Shown: piece after piece, positions 44,497-53,634 of the stretch
Layout of the letters: every line of letters starts with the position of its first letter
Numbering within the stretch: the stretch's first letter is position 1
Assembly: GCA_016699715.1 (NCBI GenBank)
Contig: CP065007.1
Location: forward strand, 930,001-994,000
Source of the DNA: Candidatus Competibacteraceae bacterium
GTDB lineage: Bacteria > Pseudomonadota > Gammaproteobacteria > Competibacterales > Competibacteraceae
Length of the DNA stretch: 64,000 nucleotides
Direction of reading: 5' to 3'
Made by a program: the position numbers and the translations under genes
Notes under the pieces: model-generated
Told to the model about the DNA's origin: nothing
Seen by the model: only the letters and a program-made list of their open reading frames with translations
Databases searched by the model: none

Positions 44497-44631
44497 CCGC
44501 GAGCCTTGCCGTTGCTTTCCCATCGGCCTGTTCAAACTCTTGCGACATTGCCCGCGGCCGTAGCCGATTCGGGACGGGAAAGGCTGGATACCGTTCCCGC
44601 GCGCGGGTACATCGAGGGCCGGGCGTAAGGG

Positions 44632-45660
44632 ATGCGTTTTTCCGCGCGGCTTCATCCCTCATTATCGATTTTGACGGCGCTGGCGTTGGTTGCCGGCGCG
44701 GTGACGCTGGGGTTCCACGCTGATTATCGCCGGTTTCTCGATACGCCTCTTGGTGTGCCCACGGGCGGTCTGGTGCTGGAAGTCAAGTCGGGGATGGGGA
44801 TCGGCGCGATCGCCCGAGAGTTACAGCGGCAGCCAGGCCTGTTGCGTTCGGCGTTCTATCTGGAAGTCTACGCCCGGTTCAATGGCTTGGCGCCTCGCCT
44901 CAAAATTGGTGAATACGCCCTCGCGCCGGGCATGACTCCGCGTGATTTGCTCGAACGAATCGCGACCGCTCAAGTGATCCAATATCCGTTGACCGTGGTC
45001 GAGGGCTGGACCTTCCAGCAGCTACGACAGGCGCTGGCGGCGCATCCCAAGATCGCGCGGACCCTGCGGGAAGCGAACGATGCCGAGATCATGGCGCGGC
45101 TGGATCGACCGGGGCAGCATCCCGAGGGCTGGTTTTTCCCGGATACCTATCATTTTCCCGCTGGCTTCACCGACGAGGCGTTTCTGCGGCGGGCGCTGGT
45201 GGCGATGGAGCAGCACTTGACGCGGGCGTGGGGCCAGCGCGCCGCCGATCTGCCGCTGGACGATCCGTATCAGGCACTGATCCTGGCATCGATCGTCGAA
45301 AAGGAAACCGGACTGGCGGCGGAGCGGCCCGCCATCGCCGGCGTGTTCGCGCGGCGCCTGCGCGAGGGAATGTTGTTACAGACCGATCCGACGGTGATTT
45401 ACGGTTTGGGCGCGGCATTCGATGGCGATCTTCGCCGTCGCGATCTGGTCACCGATACGCCTTACAATACCTATACTCGCAAGGGCTTGCCGCCGACGCC
45501 GATCGCCCTGCCGGGAGCGGACGCGCTGGCCGCCGCCGTCCGTCCGGCGGATGGCGAGGCCTTGTATTTCGTGGCTGACGGCCAGGGCGGTCATGTGTTT
45601 TCCAAAACGCTGGATGAGCACAACCGGGCGGTCAGACGCTATCAGCTACGGGAGAGATGA
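44632..45660 (+). CDS. mltG: Endolytic murein transglycosylase MltG
   Basis: 342 residues: one N-terminal membrane anchor (about 10-30), LysM-like region, and the YceG catalytic domain with the glutamates of ASIVEKETG (about 223) plus TDPTVIYGLG and NTYTRKGLPPTPI. It cuts nascent glycan strands. In E. coli pabC lies between fabF and mltG; here the 135-bp gap holds no gene. Confidence 0.95.
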   Translation: MRFSARLHPSLSILTALALVAGAVTLGFHADYRRFLDTPLGVPTGGLVLEVKSGMGIGAIARELQRQPGLLRSAFYLEVYARFNGLAPRLKIGEYALAPGMTPRDLLERIATAQVIQYPLTVVEGWTFQQLRQALAAHPKIARTLREANDAEIMARLDRPGQHPEGWFFPDTYHFPAGFTDEAFLRRALVAMEQHLTRAWGQRAADLPLDDPYQALILASIVEKETGLAAERPAIAGVFARRLREGMLLQTDPTVIYGLGAAFDGDLRRRDLVTDTPYNTYTRKGLPPTPIALPGADALAAAVRPADGEALYFVADGQGGHVFSKTLDEHNRAVRRYQLRER

Positions 45661-45661
45661 A

Positions 45662-46288
45662 ATGCCCGGCCGATTTGTGACGGTCGATGGCGGTGAGGGC
45701 GCCGGTAAAACCACCCAAATCGCGTTCATGCGCGAGTATCTGGAGCGGAGAGGTTGCCAGGTGATGACGACTCGGGAGCCGGGTGGCACGCCGCTGGGCG
45801 AGGAAATCCGTGCCCTGCTGCTCGGGCATCGCCACGGAGGCATGACGACGGCGGCGGAGACGCTGCTGATGTTCGCCGCTCGCGCCGAGCATGTGGAACA
45901 AGTGGTCCGGCCGGCGCTGAACGCCGGTTGCTGGGTGCTATGCGACCGTTTTACCGACGCGACTTACGCCTATCAGGGTGGCGGTCGCCACCTGCCCCTG
46001 GAGCGGATCGCGGTGTTGGAGGCGTGGGTGCAGGGCACACTGCGCCCTGATCTGACCCTGTTGCTCGATTTGCCGGTGGCAACGGGGTTGACGCGGGCTG
46101 GGCGACGCAGCGCGGCGGATCGCTTCGAACGGGAAGACGTGGATTTTTTTGAGCGGGTTCGGGCGATGTATCTGGAACGAGCCGCCCACGAGCCCGACCG
46201 TTGCCGAGTCGTGGACGCCAGCCAATCGGTCGAGACCGTGCGGGCCGAAGTGGAAACCGTACTCGCCGAGTGGCTGGAGAGCGACTGA
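45662..46288 (+). CDS. tmk: Thymidylate kinase
   Basis: 208 residues. P-loop DGGEGAGKTTQ (residues 9-19), TREPGGTPLGE and DRFTDATYAYQGGGR motifs are intact. It makes dTDP from dTMP. The ATG is one base after the mltG stop; the stop shares a base with the holB start. Confidence 0.96.
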   Translation: MPGRFVTVDGGEGAGKTTQIAFMREYLERRGCQVMTTREPGGTPLGEEIRALLLGHRHGGMTTAAETLLMFAARAEHVEQVVRPALNAGCWVLCDRFTDATYAYQGGGRHLPLERIAVLEAWVQGTLRPDLTLLLDLPVATGLTRAGRRSAADRFEREDVDFFERVRAMYLERAAHEPDRCRVVDASQSVETVRAEVETVLAEWLESD

Positions 46289-47268
46289 TGGACCCGCGTC
46301 TCCCCTGGCATCGCGAGCAGTGGCGACAAGTTCAGCAACGACGCAATGCCGACCACCTGCCGCATGCGCTGCTGCTGGTCGGTCCGCCTGGGCTGGGCAA
46401 GGGTTTGTTCGCCCGCCGGCTGGCGCGAGCGCTGTTGTGCGAAGCACCCGCCGCCGAGGGAGAATCCTGCGGTCAATGCCGGAGTTGCCGGCTGTTTCAA
46501 GCAGGCAGTCATCCCGATTACAGTCCGGTGCGGCCGCTCGAAGCGGGCAAGCTCATCAAGATCGATCAGGTGCGCGAACTGTGCGCCTTTCTGGGTTATA
46601 CCGCGCGGTACGGTGGTTACAAAATCGCCCTGCTGGAACCGGCCGACCGCCTCAACGGCAATGCCGCCAACAGCCTGCTGAAGACACTGGAAGAGCCGCT
46701 GGGCGCCTGTCTGCTGCTATTGGTGACTGCTTGGCCGGCGCGCTTGCCCGCCACCGTGCGCAGTCGTTGTCAGCGGCTGAGCTTCGGGACACCGTCGCCG
46801 ACACTGGCCGTTCCCTGGTTGGCCGCGCGGGTGACGGAGGGACCCGACCCACAAACCTTACTCGATTGGGCTGGCGGCGCCCCGCTGGCGGCGTTGGCCT
46901 ATGCCGACGAAGGGCACTGGCGCCGGCGGCGGGAACTGGCCGAAAGTTATGAGCAGATATCGGTCGCTCGGGCCGACCCGATACTGGCCGCGGAAGGTTG
47001 GATGAAGGAGAGCTTGGCCGAAAATCTGCGCTGGCTGATCGGTTGGCATACCGATCTGATTCGGCTTAAGATGAATCCCGAACCGCCGCATCTGAATAAT
47101 GCCGATTTAGGTGACATGTTACGGCGTTGGGCCGATCGATACCCATCGCGTGTCCTGTTCGGGCGTTTGGACGCGGCGATTCAGTTGTACACTTTATGCA
47201 CGACCACGCAAGCCAACGCGCAGCTGCTGCTGGAAGCGTTTCTCGCTGGCGGCGCGGATCCTTGTTGA
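46288..47268 (+). CDS. holB: DNA polymerase III subunit delta'
   Basis: 326-residue clamp-loader AAA+ subunit. A Walker A-like GPPGLGKG lies at residues 32-39, a zinc module CGQCRSC at about 61-67, and sensor-type NAANSLLKTLEEP at about 130. HolB typically does not hydrolyse ATP. The start overlaps the tmk stop (TGATG). Confidence 0.95.
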   Translation: MDPRLPWHREQWRQVQQRRNADHLPHALLLVGPPGLGKGLFARRLARALLCEAPAAEGESCGQCRSCRLFQAGSHPDYSPVRPLEAGKLIKIDQVRELCAFLGYTARYGGYKIALLEPADRLNGNAANSLLKTLEEPLGACLLLLVTAWPARLPATVRSRCQRLSFGTPSPTLAVPWLAARVTEGPDPQTLLDWAGGAPLAALAYADEGHWRRRRELAESYEQISVARADPILAAEGWMKESLAENLRWLIGWHTDLIRLKMNPEPPHLNNADLGDMLRRWADRYPSRVLFGRLDAAIQLYTLCTTTQANAQLLLEAFLAGGADPC

Positions 47269-47316
47269 AATCATTCTTGGCGTCTTGCCGACGCGATTTA
47301 CCGGAGGCCGAACGAT

Positions 47317-47661
47317 ATGGCGGGTCCACGACAAGGTGTCATTTCCCTCGCCATCAAGGATAAGGCGATGCTGCACGCCAGTTATATGCCCTTTATCAAC
47401 GGAGGAGGGATTTTTATCCCGACCGAGAAATCCTTTGAACTGGGTGACGAGGTATTTCTGCTGCTCACTCTGCTGGAGGACCCGGAGCGCTTTGCCATCA
47501 CCGGCAAGGTGATCTGGATCAATTACCGGACCACGCCGGGTGGTCGGCAGATGGGAGTCGGTATTCAGTTCGGTGGCGTGGAGGGTGCCAACCTGCGAAA
47601 GAAGATTGAAGCTTTGCTGGCTGGTTATACCCGCGCCGAGCAAATGACCAACACCATGTAG
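47317..47661 (+). CDS. pilZ: PilZ domain protein (type IV pilus assembly PilZ)
   Basis: 114 residues with the PilZ core (YMPFINGGGIFIPTEKSFELGDEVFLLL cut in two, then GKVIWINY and MGVGIQF). The RxxxR and D/NxSxxG c-di-GMP-binding motifs are replaced (INGGGIF), as in true PilZ pilus proteins that work with PilB and FimX. The holB-pilZ-tatD order matches Pseudomonas and Xanthomonas. Confidence 0.93.
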   Translation: MAGPRQGVISLAIKDKAMLHASYMPFINGGGIFIPTEKSFELGDEVFLLLTLLEDPERFAITGKVIWINYRTTPGGRQMGVGIQFGGVEGANLRKKIEALLAGYTRAEQMTNTM

Positions 47662-47673
47662 GCGCGTTGGCGG

Positions 47674-48459
47674 ATGATACTGGTCGATTCCCACTGCCAT
47701 CTGGACCGGATTGATCTGGAGCGTTTCGGCGGCCTGGCCGGCGTACTGGAGACCGCCGCGGCGCACGGCGTGACCCGCCTGTTGAGCGTGGCGACGGATC
47801 TGGAAAGCTGGCCGGCGCTGATCCGGCTGACCGAACCCTATCCGCAAATCGCCCTATCGGTGGGTGTACACCCCAGCGAGGACGGTGGACGTGCCCCGAC
47901 GGTGGCGGAGCTGACGGCGCTGGGCCGCGAGTCGCGGGTGGTGGCCATCGGCGAAACCGGGCTGGATTACTATTACGGCGCCGACAGCGCCGACCGTCAG
48001 CGGGACTGGTTCCGCGTGCACATCGCCGCCGCCCGGAATTTGGGTAAGCCGTTGATCGTGCATACTCGCGACGCCCGCGCCGATACCCTGCGCATTCTGG
48101 AAGAAGAGGGCGCGGCCGAGGTCGGTGGAGTGCTGCACTGTTTCACCGAGGACTGGGCCATGGCGGAACAGGCACTGGCCTTGAACTTTCACGTCTCGTT
48201 TTCCGGCATTGTTACCTTCAAGAACGCCCGGCAGATTCAGGACGTAGCCCGGCGCCTGCCCGCCGAACGGCTGCTGGTGGAAACCGATTCGCCCTATCTG
48301 GCGCCGGTTCCGCATCGGGGCAAACCTAACCAGCCGGCCTGGGTCCGCCATGTGGCGGAGTTCGTCGCCGGCTTGCGTGGTGAACCGTTGGAGCAGGTGG
48401 CCGCGACCACCACCGCCAACTATGGCCGGCTGTTCGGGGTGGCGGTGGAGGCGGAGTAA
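47674..48459 (+). CDS. TatD family metal-dependent hydrolase (YcfH type)
   Basis: 261-residue TIM-barrel DNase-like protein. Metal ligands appear in DSHCHLDRID, GETGLDYYY, HTRDA, HCFTEDW and ETDSPYLAP. It starts 12 bp after pilZ. YcfH-type TatD proteins have 3'-5' exonuclease or deacylase activities; the exact substrate is not deducible. Confidence 0.94.
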   Translation: MILVDSHCHLDRIDLERFGGLAGVLETAAAHGVTRLLSVATDLESWPALIRLTEPYPQIALSVGVHPSEDGGRAPTVAELTALGRESRVVAIGETGLDYYYGADSADRQRDWFRVHIAAARNLGKPLIVHTRDARADTLRILEEEGAAEVGGVLHCFTEDWAMAEQALALNFHVSFSGIVTFKNARQIQDVARRLPAERLLVETDSPYLAPVPHRGKPNQPAWVRHVAEFVAGLRGEPLEQVAATTTANYGRLFGVAVEAE

Positions 48460-48460
48460 G

Positions 48461-49081
48461 GTGAACGTTTCGGAATTGCACGACCGAATTCGTCGCTGCC
48501 TGCACCCGACCCACCAGATGGATACGATTACCGGCGATCATACGGTAGCCGGGTTGGAGCGCGAAAAACGGACCTTGATGCCGGCGGCGGTGCTGGTGCC
48601 GCTGGTGGAGCGGCCCGAGGGGTTCACCGTGCTGCTGACCCAGCGCACGGCGCATCTGGAGCACCATGCCGGCCAGATCAGCTTTCCCGGCGGTCGCGCC
48701 GAGGACCATGATCGCAGCCCGGTGGAGACCGCGCTGCGCGAGGCCGAGGAAGAAATCGGTTTGCACCGCCGGCATGTCAGGGAGGTCGCCGGTTTTCTCG
48801 ATCTGTACCAAACCGTGACCGGGTTCCTGGTCACGCCGGTGGTGGGTTTCGTCGAACCGCCCTTTGACTTGGTGCTGGATGCGTTCGAAGTGGCCGAGGC
48901 CTTCGAGGTACCGCTGGAGTTCGTGCTCGATCCTCGCAATCACGAATATCGCAGCATGCACTACAAGGGCCAGCAGCGGCGCTACTACGTGATCCCCTAC
49001 GAGAACCGCTTTATCTGGGGAGCGACCGCCGCCATGCTGGTCGGCTTTGCCCGGCGGCTCAGGAATCCGCTACTGCCCTGA
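48461..49081 (+). CDS. CoA pyrophosphatase (NudL-type Nudix hydrolase)
   Basis: 206 residues. The Nudix box (GGRAEDHD...ALREAEEEIGL) and the CoA-specific upstream LLTQRTAHLEHHAGQISFPGG fit the UPF0035/CoAse group. A GTG start at 48461, one base after the tatD stop and preceded by GGAG, was chosen; a longer frame inside tatD was rejected. The last 12 bp overlap an opposing small gene. Confidence 0.93.
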   Translation: MNVSELHDRIRRCLHPTHQMDTITGDHTVAGLEREKRTLMPAAVLVPLVERPEGFTVLLTQRTAHLEHHAGQISFPGGRAEDHDRSPVETALREAEEEIGLHRRHVREVAGFLDLYQTVTGFLVTPVVGFVEPPFDLVLDAFEVAEAFEVPLEFVLDPRNHEYRSMHYKGQQRRYYVIPYENRFIWGATAAMLVGFARRLRNPLLP

Positions 49082-49273
49082 ATCGGGGGTGTCGCTGTTT
49101 GCGCCCCGATGGTGGACGAATTGCCGCAACAAAAACTCCTCGTCGCGCGGGGTCAGATCGAACAGCAGGCTGGCCTGTTCGACGGTCTTCAGTGTGCAAT
49201 GCCCCCCATGATCGGCGATCCAGAGAAACGCCCGACGCAGCGCCTCGCCCTCGGGGATGAGCGGTCTGAGCAT
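49070..49273 (-). CDS. Conserved small hypothetical protein (67 aa)
   Basis: Starts MLRPLIPEGEALRRAFLWIADHGG and contains VEQASLLFDLTPRDEEFLLRQFV, a helical pattern I recognise from small proteobacterial proteins of unknown function. The start at 49273 follows GGAGG; an upstream 44-codon extension was rejected. It converges on and overlaps the Nudix gene by 12 bp. Confidence 0.75.
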   Translation of the reverse strand: MLRPLIPEGEALRRAFLWIADHGGHCTLKTVEQASLLFDLTPRDEEFLLRQFVHHRGANSDTPDSGQ

Positions 49274-49325
49274 GGCGGCCTCCCGTGTTCCCTTTCGGAC
49301 CATTATATACCCAGCGGCTCTCCGG

Positions 49326-49892
49326 TCATTGCCGCCTGAACGGCAGCATCCGGTACAGAAAACGGTCGCGGTCGAACATGTGATGCTTGAGGCCAAGGCC
49401 GACATGCCAGGCGATGAAGACCACCGTGGCGTAGCCGGCGAGGATGTGAAGCAGCCGCGCCGGCATCGCGAGCCACGCCTGCTTGCCGATGGGATCGGGC
49501 AAGGGGTAAACGCCGAATAGCTTGATCCCGTAGCCGCCGGCCATCACGAACAGGTAGCCGCTGACCGGCAGCAGGAACATGCAGCCATACAGCAGCGTTT
49601 CGTTGCGGTGGGAGATCGCCCGCTCGGCCGGCGACAGGGTCGGCGCCCAGTCGGGCAGGGGCGTGGTCTTGCGCCAGATCCATCGCGCCAGCGCCAGCGC
49701 CAGCAGCACCAGACCGATGGATTTATGCCAATTGTAATAGTCGTTCGGATTCAGGCCGAGCAACGCGCTGTCCCGGCCGAGGCGGGTCATGATGTTGGCG
49801 CTGAGGTACTGCCAGACGAACAGCAGGAACACCGCCCAATGCAGGAAGCGGGTCACCGTGCCGTACTGGGCGGCCGAATTCTTGAGCGGCAT
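49326..49892 (-). CDS. Cytochrome b561 family protein
   Basis: 188-residue four-helix membrane cytochrome. Candidate haem ligands are the His in TRFLHWAVF, YNWHKSIGL, LLHILAGYA and WHVGLGLKHH. The start MPLKNSAAQYG at 49892 follows GAGGATTC; nine extra upstream codons are possible. Such proteins accept electrons from ubiquinol and can reduce superoxide (CybB type); exact role unclear. Confidence 0.93.
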   Translation of the reverse strand: MPLKNSAAQYGTVTRFLHWAVFLLFVWQYLSANIMTRLGRDSALLGLNPNDYYNWHKSIGLVLLALALARWIWRKTTPLPDWAPTLSPAERAISHRNETLLYGCMFLLPVSGYLFVMAGGYGIKLFGVYPLPDPIGKQAWLAMPARLLHILAGYATVVFIAWHVGLGLKHHMFDRDRFLYRMLPFRRQ

Positions 49893-50056
49893 GGCTGAAT
49901 CCTCGTGGGGTAATACCAATTCCCGGTAGATTTTGACTTTTTAACTGGTGGGCCAGGATGAAGCGTAGCGCAATCCCAGCAGGCGCGTGGGAAGCTAAAA
50001 CCTATCGAGAAACGGTATAAGTTTAGGGAGATGCGGAACGACGGGTTTTCTCTACG

Positions 50057-50770
50057 CTACTCCGCCGTGCCGCCGGTTCGCAGCCATCCGTCCAGAAAGT
50101 CATCGCACCAGCGATCCAGCGCCGCGTCGTGGCGGGCGTGGTGGCCGCGCTGTTCGCTAGCCGATTGCGCGCCGGGCGCGGCGAGTTCCTTCGCTCCTTC
50201 CACCAGCCACACCTCCAGAATTTTCCGGTTCACCTCCGGGTGAAACTGCACCCCGAAGGTGTGGGTTCCGTAGCGGTAGGCCTGGTGCGGGAAGCGGTCG
50301 CCGGCGGCCAGCAGTTCGGCGCCGGCCGGCAGCTCGAAACCTTCGTGGTGCCAGTGATAGACATGCAGCGGGGATTCGAACACGGCTTGACCGGCGGCGG
50401 TGGGTTGTATCGGGAAATAGCCGATTTCCGCCAGTCCGGCCGGATGCGGTTTGACCGCTGCCCCCAGCGCCCGCGCCAGCAGTTGCGCGCCCAGGCAAAT
50501 GCCCAGAAACGGGCGGCCGGACGCCAGTGCGGTGGGAATCCAGTCCAATTGCGCTCGAATGCCGGGCAGCTTGCCGTCGTCGTTGACACTCATCGGTCCA
50601 CCGAACACCATCGCTCCAGCATAGCCATCCATGCCGGTCGGCAGCGGCTGGCCGGATTGCGGGTAGCAATAATCGGTTTGGTAGCCGCGCTCGCGCAGCT
50701 TGCGGCCACAGCGGCCGGCACCGCCGTCGGCGGTCTGCATCACCAGCAGCAGGCGGGGAAGCTCACTCAT
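50057..50770 (-). CDS. Class I glutamine amidotransferase (GMP synthase-like)
   Basis: 237 residues. The nucleophile Cys is in GICLGAQLLARALG, and His-Glu in VQFHPEV complete the GATase triad. Typical of stand-alone amidotransferases (YfeJ/gamma-glutamyl hydrolase-like) of unknown acceptor. The start MSELPRLLL (50770) follows AAGG; an ATG three codons earlier abuts that site. It overlaps the DAHP synthase gene, so it is co-transcribed. Confidence 0.9.
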   Translation of the reverse strand: MSELPRLLLVMQTADGGAGRCGRKLRERGYQTDYCYPQSGQPLPTGMDGYAGAMVFGGPMSVNDDGKLPGIRAQLDWIPTALASGRPFLGICLGAQLLARALGAAVKPHPAGLAEIGYFPIQPTAAGQAVFESPLHVYHWHHEGFELPAGAELLAAGDRFPHQAYRYGTHTFGVQFHPEVNRKILEVWLVEGAKELAAPGAQSASEQRGHHARHDAALDRWCDDFLDGWLRTGGTAE

Positions 50771-52163
50771 CGTGTTCATCCTTCAGGGTGGCTTGTCGGT
50801 AATCCTTCAGCATTTCAGCAATCAGGAACGCCAGTTCCAGACTCTGCGAAGCATTCAGGCGCGGGTCGCATTGGGTGTGATAGCGGTCGGCCAGACCCTG
50901 TTCGGTGATGGCCTGGGCGCCGCCCAGACATTCGGTGACATCCTGGCCGGTCAGTTCGAAATGCATCCCACCGGGATAGCTACCCTCGGCGCGGTGGATG
51001 GTGAAAAAGCACCGTACTTCGTCGAGAATGCGGGCAAAGGGCCGGGTTTTATAGCCGGTGCTGGCCTCCAGGGTGTTGCCGTGCATCGGATCGCAGGACC
51101 AGATCACTTGCCGCCCTTCGCGCTGGACCGCGCGAATCAACGGTGGCAGGGCGGTGTCGATCCGGTCGGCGCCCATGCGGCTGATCAGAGTCAGCCGGCC
51201 CGGCCGGTCGTCGGGGTTCAGCACATCCAGCAGGCGCAACAGGGTATCGGGGTCGGTGCTCGGACCCAGCTTGAGACCCAGCGGGTTGGCGATGCCGCGG
51301 GCGAATTCGACGTGGGCGCCGTTCAGTTGGCGGGTGCGCTCACCGATCCACGGTAAATGCGCCGAACCGTCGTACCATTCTCCGGTCAGCGGTTCGCGCC
51401 GGGTCAGCGCCTGCTCGTAGCCCAGCAGCAGCGCTTCATGCGAGGTATAGAACTGCACCTGCCGTACCTGCGGGTCGGTGGCGGCGTCCAGGCCACAGGC
51501 ACGTATGAACGCCAGCGTTTCGCTGATGCGGCCGGCGAGATCGCGGTAGCGGGCGCCCTGGGGGCTGGCGCGCAGGAAATCCAGATTCCATTGCTGGACC
51601 CGGTGCAGGTCGGCGAAGCCGCCCTGCGCCAGCGCCCGCAGCAGGTTCAGGGTTGCCGCCGATTGCGAGTAGGCGCGCAGTTGCCGGCGCGGGTCGGGCC
51701 GGCGCGCTTCGGGGGTGAAATCGAGACCGTTGACGATGTCGCCCCGGTAGCTGGGCAGGCTGACCCCGCCGCGGGTTTCGGTGGGGGCGCTGCGCGGCTT
51801 GGCGAACTGGCCCGCCATCCGTCCGACCTTGACCACCGGACAGGCGGCGGCGAAGGTCAGAACCACCGCCATTTGCAGCAGCACCCGAAAGGTGTCGGTG
51901 ATGGCGCGGTCGTGGAAGTCGGCGAAGCTCTCGGCGCAGTCGCCGCCTTGCAGCAGAAAGGCCCGACCAGCGGCCACTTCGGCCAGTTGCTGGCGCAGGG
52001 TTTCGATTTCACCGGCGAACACCAGCGGCAGCGAGTGCGCCAGCCGTTCCTCGACCTCGGCCAGCGCCGGAGGATCGTCGTAATCCGGCAGTTGCGCCGC
52101 CGGCTGGTTCCGCCAGCTTGCCGGGGTCCATGGAGGCTGTGCGTGTTGCATGAGTTGGGACAT
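50763..52163 (-). CDS. Class II 3-deoxy-7-phosphoheptulonate (DAHP) synthase
   Basis: 466 residues, plant/Mycobacterium-type AroA-II family. LLQGGDCAESF, KVGRMAGQFAKPRS, GANPLGLK-like IANPLGLKLGP and the metal/PEP site CDPMHGNT are clear. It catalyses the first step of the shikimate pathway that feeds pheA, tyrA and aroA 30 kb upstream. It could carry allosteric control different from AroFGH. It overlaps the amidotransferase gene. Confidence 0.95.
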   Translation of the reverse strand: MSQLMQHAQPPWTPASWRNQPAAQLPDYDDPPALAEVEERLAHSLPLVFAGEIETLRQQLAEVAAGRAFLLQGGDCAESFADFHDRAITDTFRVLLQMAVVLTFAAACPVVKVGRMAGQFAKPRSAPTETRGGVSLPSYRGDIVNGLDFTPEARRPDPRRQLRAYSQSAATLNLLRALAQGGFADLHRVQQWNLDFLRASPQGARYRDLAGRISETLAFIRACGLDAATDPQVRQVQFYTSHEALLLGYEQALTRREPLTGEWYDGSAHLPWIGERTRQLNGAHVEFARGIANPLGLKLGPSTDPDTLLRLLDVLNPDDRPGRLTLISRMGADRIDTALPPLIRAVQREGRQVIWSCDPMHGNTLEASTGYKTRPFARILDEVRCFFTIHRAEGSYPGGMHFELTGQDVTECLGGAQAITEQGLADRYHTQCDPRLNASQSLELAFLIAEMLKDYRQATLKDEHDE

Positions 52164-52345
52164 CGATACATCCGAAAGTTGCGTATGATTTGGGTTGCCG
52201 GTTCGAATGGGGTGGAGCTGAACCGAATCGGCCCGGCAAAATTAAAATAACCGCCGCGAACGCACAATGACCCCCGAATCATGCATCGCCGTCCGGCGCG
52301 ATCGCCCGCCAATTCGCGAGCAAGAACAACCATAATACGTCCACC

Positions 52346-53257
52346 ATGTTTAAGTCATTGATCGCCTGGCATCCTTCGCCTTATCTGCTCCTGGTGCTGA
52401 CCACGCTGTTCTGGTCCGGCAATTTCGTGCTGGGCCGGGCGGTGCATACCGTGTTCTCGCCGTTCACCCTGTCGTTCTGGCGCTGGGCGGTGGCGCTGGC
52501 GATCCTGCTACCGTTCGTCTGGACCTCGCTGCGCGAGCAGGGGCCGCTGTTGCGCCGCCACGGGCCGGTTCTGCTGCTGCTCAGTGTGCTCGGCGTGGTC
52601 AACTTCAACACCTTCGTCTACCTTGGCCTCCAGTTCACCACCGCCACCAACGCCGTCATCATGCTGTCGGTGACGCCGGTGTTGATCGTGGCGCTGTCAT
52701 TTCTGCTGCTGCGTCAGACCGTGACCGGCTGGCAGGCGCTGGGGATTCTGGTGTCGTTGACCGGTGTGCTGGTGATCGTCGCGCGCGGCGACCTTCGGGC
52801 GCTACTGGCGTGGCGGGTCAATGCCGGCGATTTGTGGATTCTGGCGGCGGTGGCCAGTTGGGCATTGTACTCGGTCTGCCTGCGCTGGCGGCCGGCGGCA
52901 CTCAAGCCGCTGAATTTCCAGGCCGCGACCATGGTGATCGGGGTGCTCATTCTGACGCCGCTGTACGGCTGGGATCTGGCGCACGAGCGCTTTGTCGCCG
53001 TGAATGCCGCGGCCGTGGCCAGCATTGCCTATCTGGCGCTGTTCCCCTCGATTCTCGCCTATATCTTCTGGAACCGGGCGGTGGCGGAACTGGGCGCCAA
53101 CCGTACCGGGCAGTTCCTGCACCTGATGCCGGCCTTCGGCGCGGTGCTGTCGATGATCTTTCTGGGCGAGCGGCTGTACGCCTTTCACGCCGCTGGCATC
53201 GGCTTGATCGCGCTGGGGATTTATCTGGCGACGGTGTATGGGCGAAAACGGGGCTGA
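52346..53257 (+). CDS. DMT superfamily transporter (EamA domains)
   Basis: 303 residues with ten predicted membrane helices in two EamA repeats (about 15-145 and 160-295). LLVLTTLFWSGNFVLGR and FRNRAVAELGANRTGQF-like FWNRAVAELGANRTGQFL are typical of RhaT/EamA exporters. Divergent from the DAHP synthase operon across 182 bp. Export of an amino acid or metabolite is likely; substrate unknown. Confidence 0.92.
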   Translation: MFKSLIAWHPSPYLLLVLTTLFWSGNFVLGRAVHTVFSPFTLSFWRWAVALAILLPFVWTSLREQGPLLRRHGPVLLLLSVLGVVNFNTFVYLGLQFTTATNAVIMLSVTPVLIVALSFLLLRQTVTGWQALGILVSLTGVLVIVARGDLRALLAWRVNAGDLWILAAVASWALYSVCLRWRPAALKPLNFQAATMVIGVLILTPLYGWDLAHERFVAVNAAAVASIAYLALFPSILAYIFWNRAVAELGANRTGQFLHLMPAFGAVLSMIFLGERLYAFHAAGIGLIALGIYLATVYGRKRG

Positions 53258-53634
53258 GGGGAAACCGACATCGAATGTCGCCGCCTGTCGATGGGTCCGC
53301 GCGCCAGCTCCTCGGATGAGCTGCGCCAAGCCTTGTGCGCCAGAGAAAGCACTGGGTCGGAGGAGGTGGGCATGAGAGTCGCTTCCTTCGGATGCGATGG
53401 GAAAAGTTCGCCCGTCGCGGCCGAATTAACCTCCTCGCGATGGGTGGCGAAACGCTGTGTTGGGTTCGCCCGATGCATCCGTGGAATCGTGTCGGAGCCG
53501 CGCAATTCGACAGTCACTCTGGCGGAAACTATAGTAAGCCAGGAGTCCCGCCCGCGGCGGCGCGCGTCACCGGCCGGCGCCCGGCCTGGCTCTTCATCCG
53601 GTTTCGTCAGCACTTAACATGAAGGAAGCTGTCC
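53258..53634. other. Long pgi upstream region without a gene
   Basis: No gene is supported; an opposing 130-codon frame here is Arg/Ser/Pro-rich and featureless. The segment TGGGTGGCGAAACGCTGTG with a neighbouring TTGGGTTCGCCC resembles dispersed intergenic repeats of gammaproteobacteria, and the pgi promoter lies near its end. Confidence 0.45.
53506..53535 (+). promoter_or_regulatory. Candidate pgi promoter
   Basis: TTCGAC (53506-53511), 18-bp spacer, TATAGT (53530-53535), about 100 bases before the pgi ATG. Confidence 0.5.

Noticed and set aside
53221..53613. 130-codon minus-strand ORF upstream of pgi
   Set aside because: Overlaps the transporter gene end, has no recognisable domain, and its composition matches random GC-rich reading frames.
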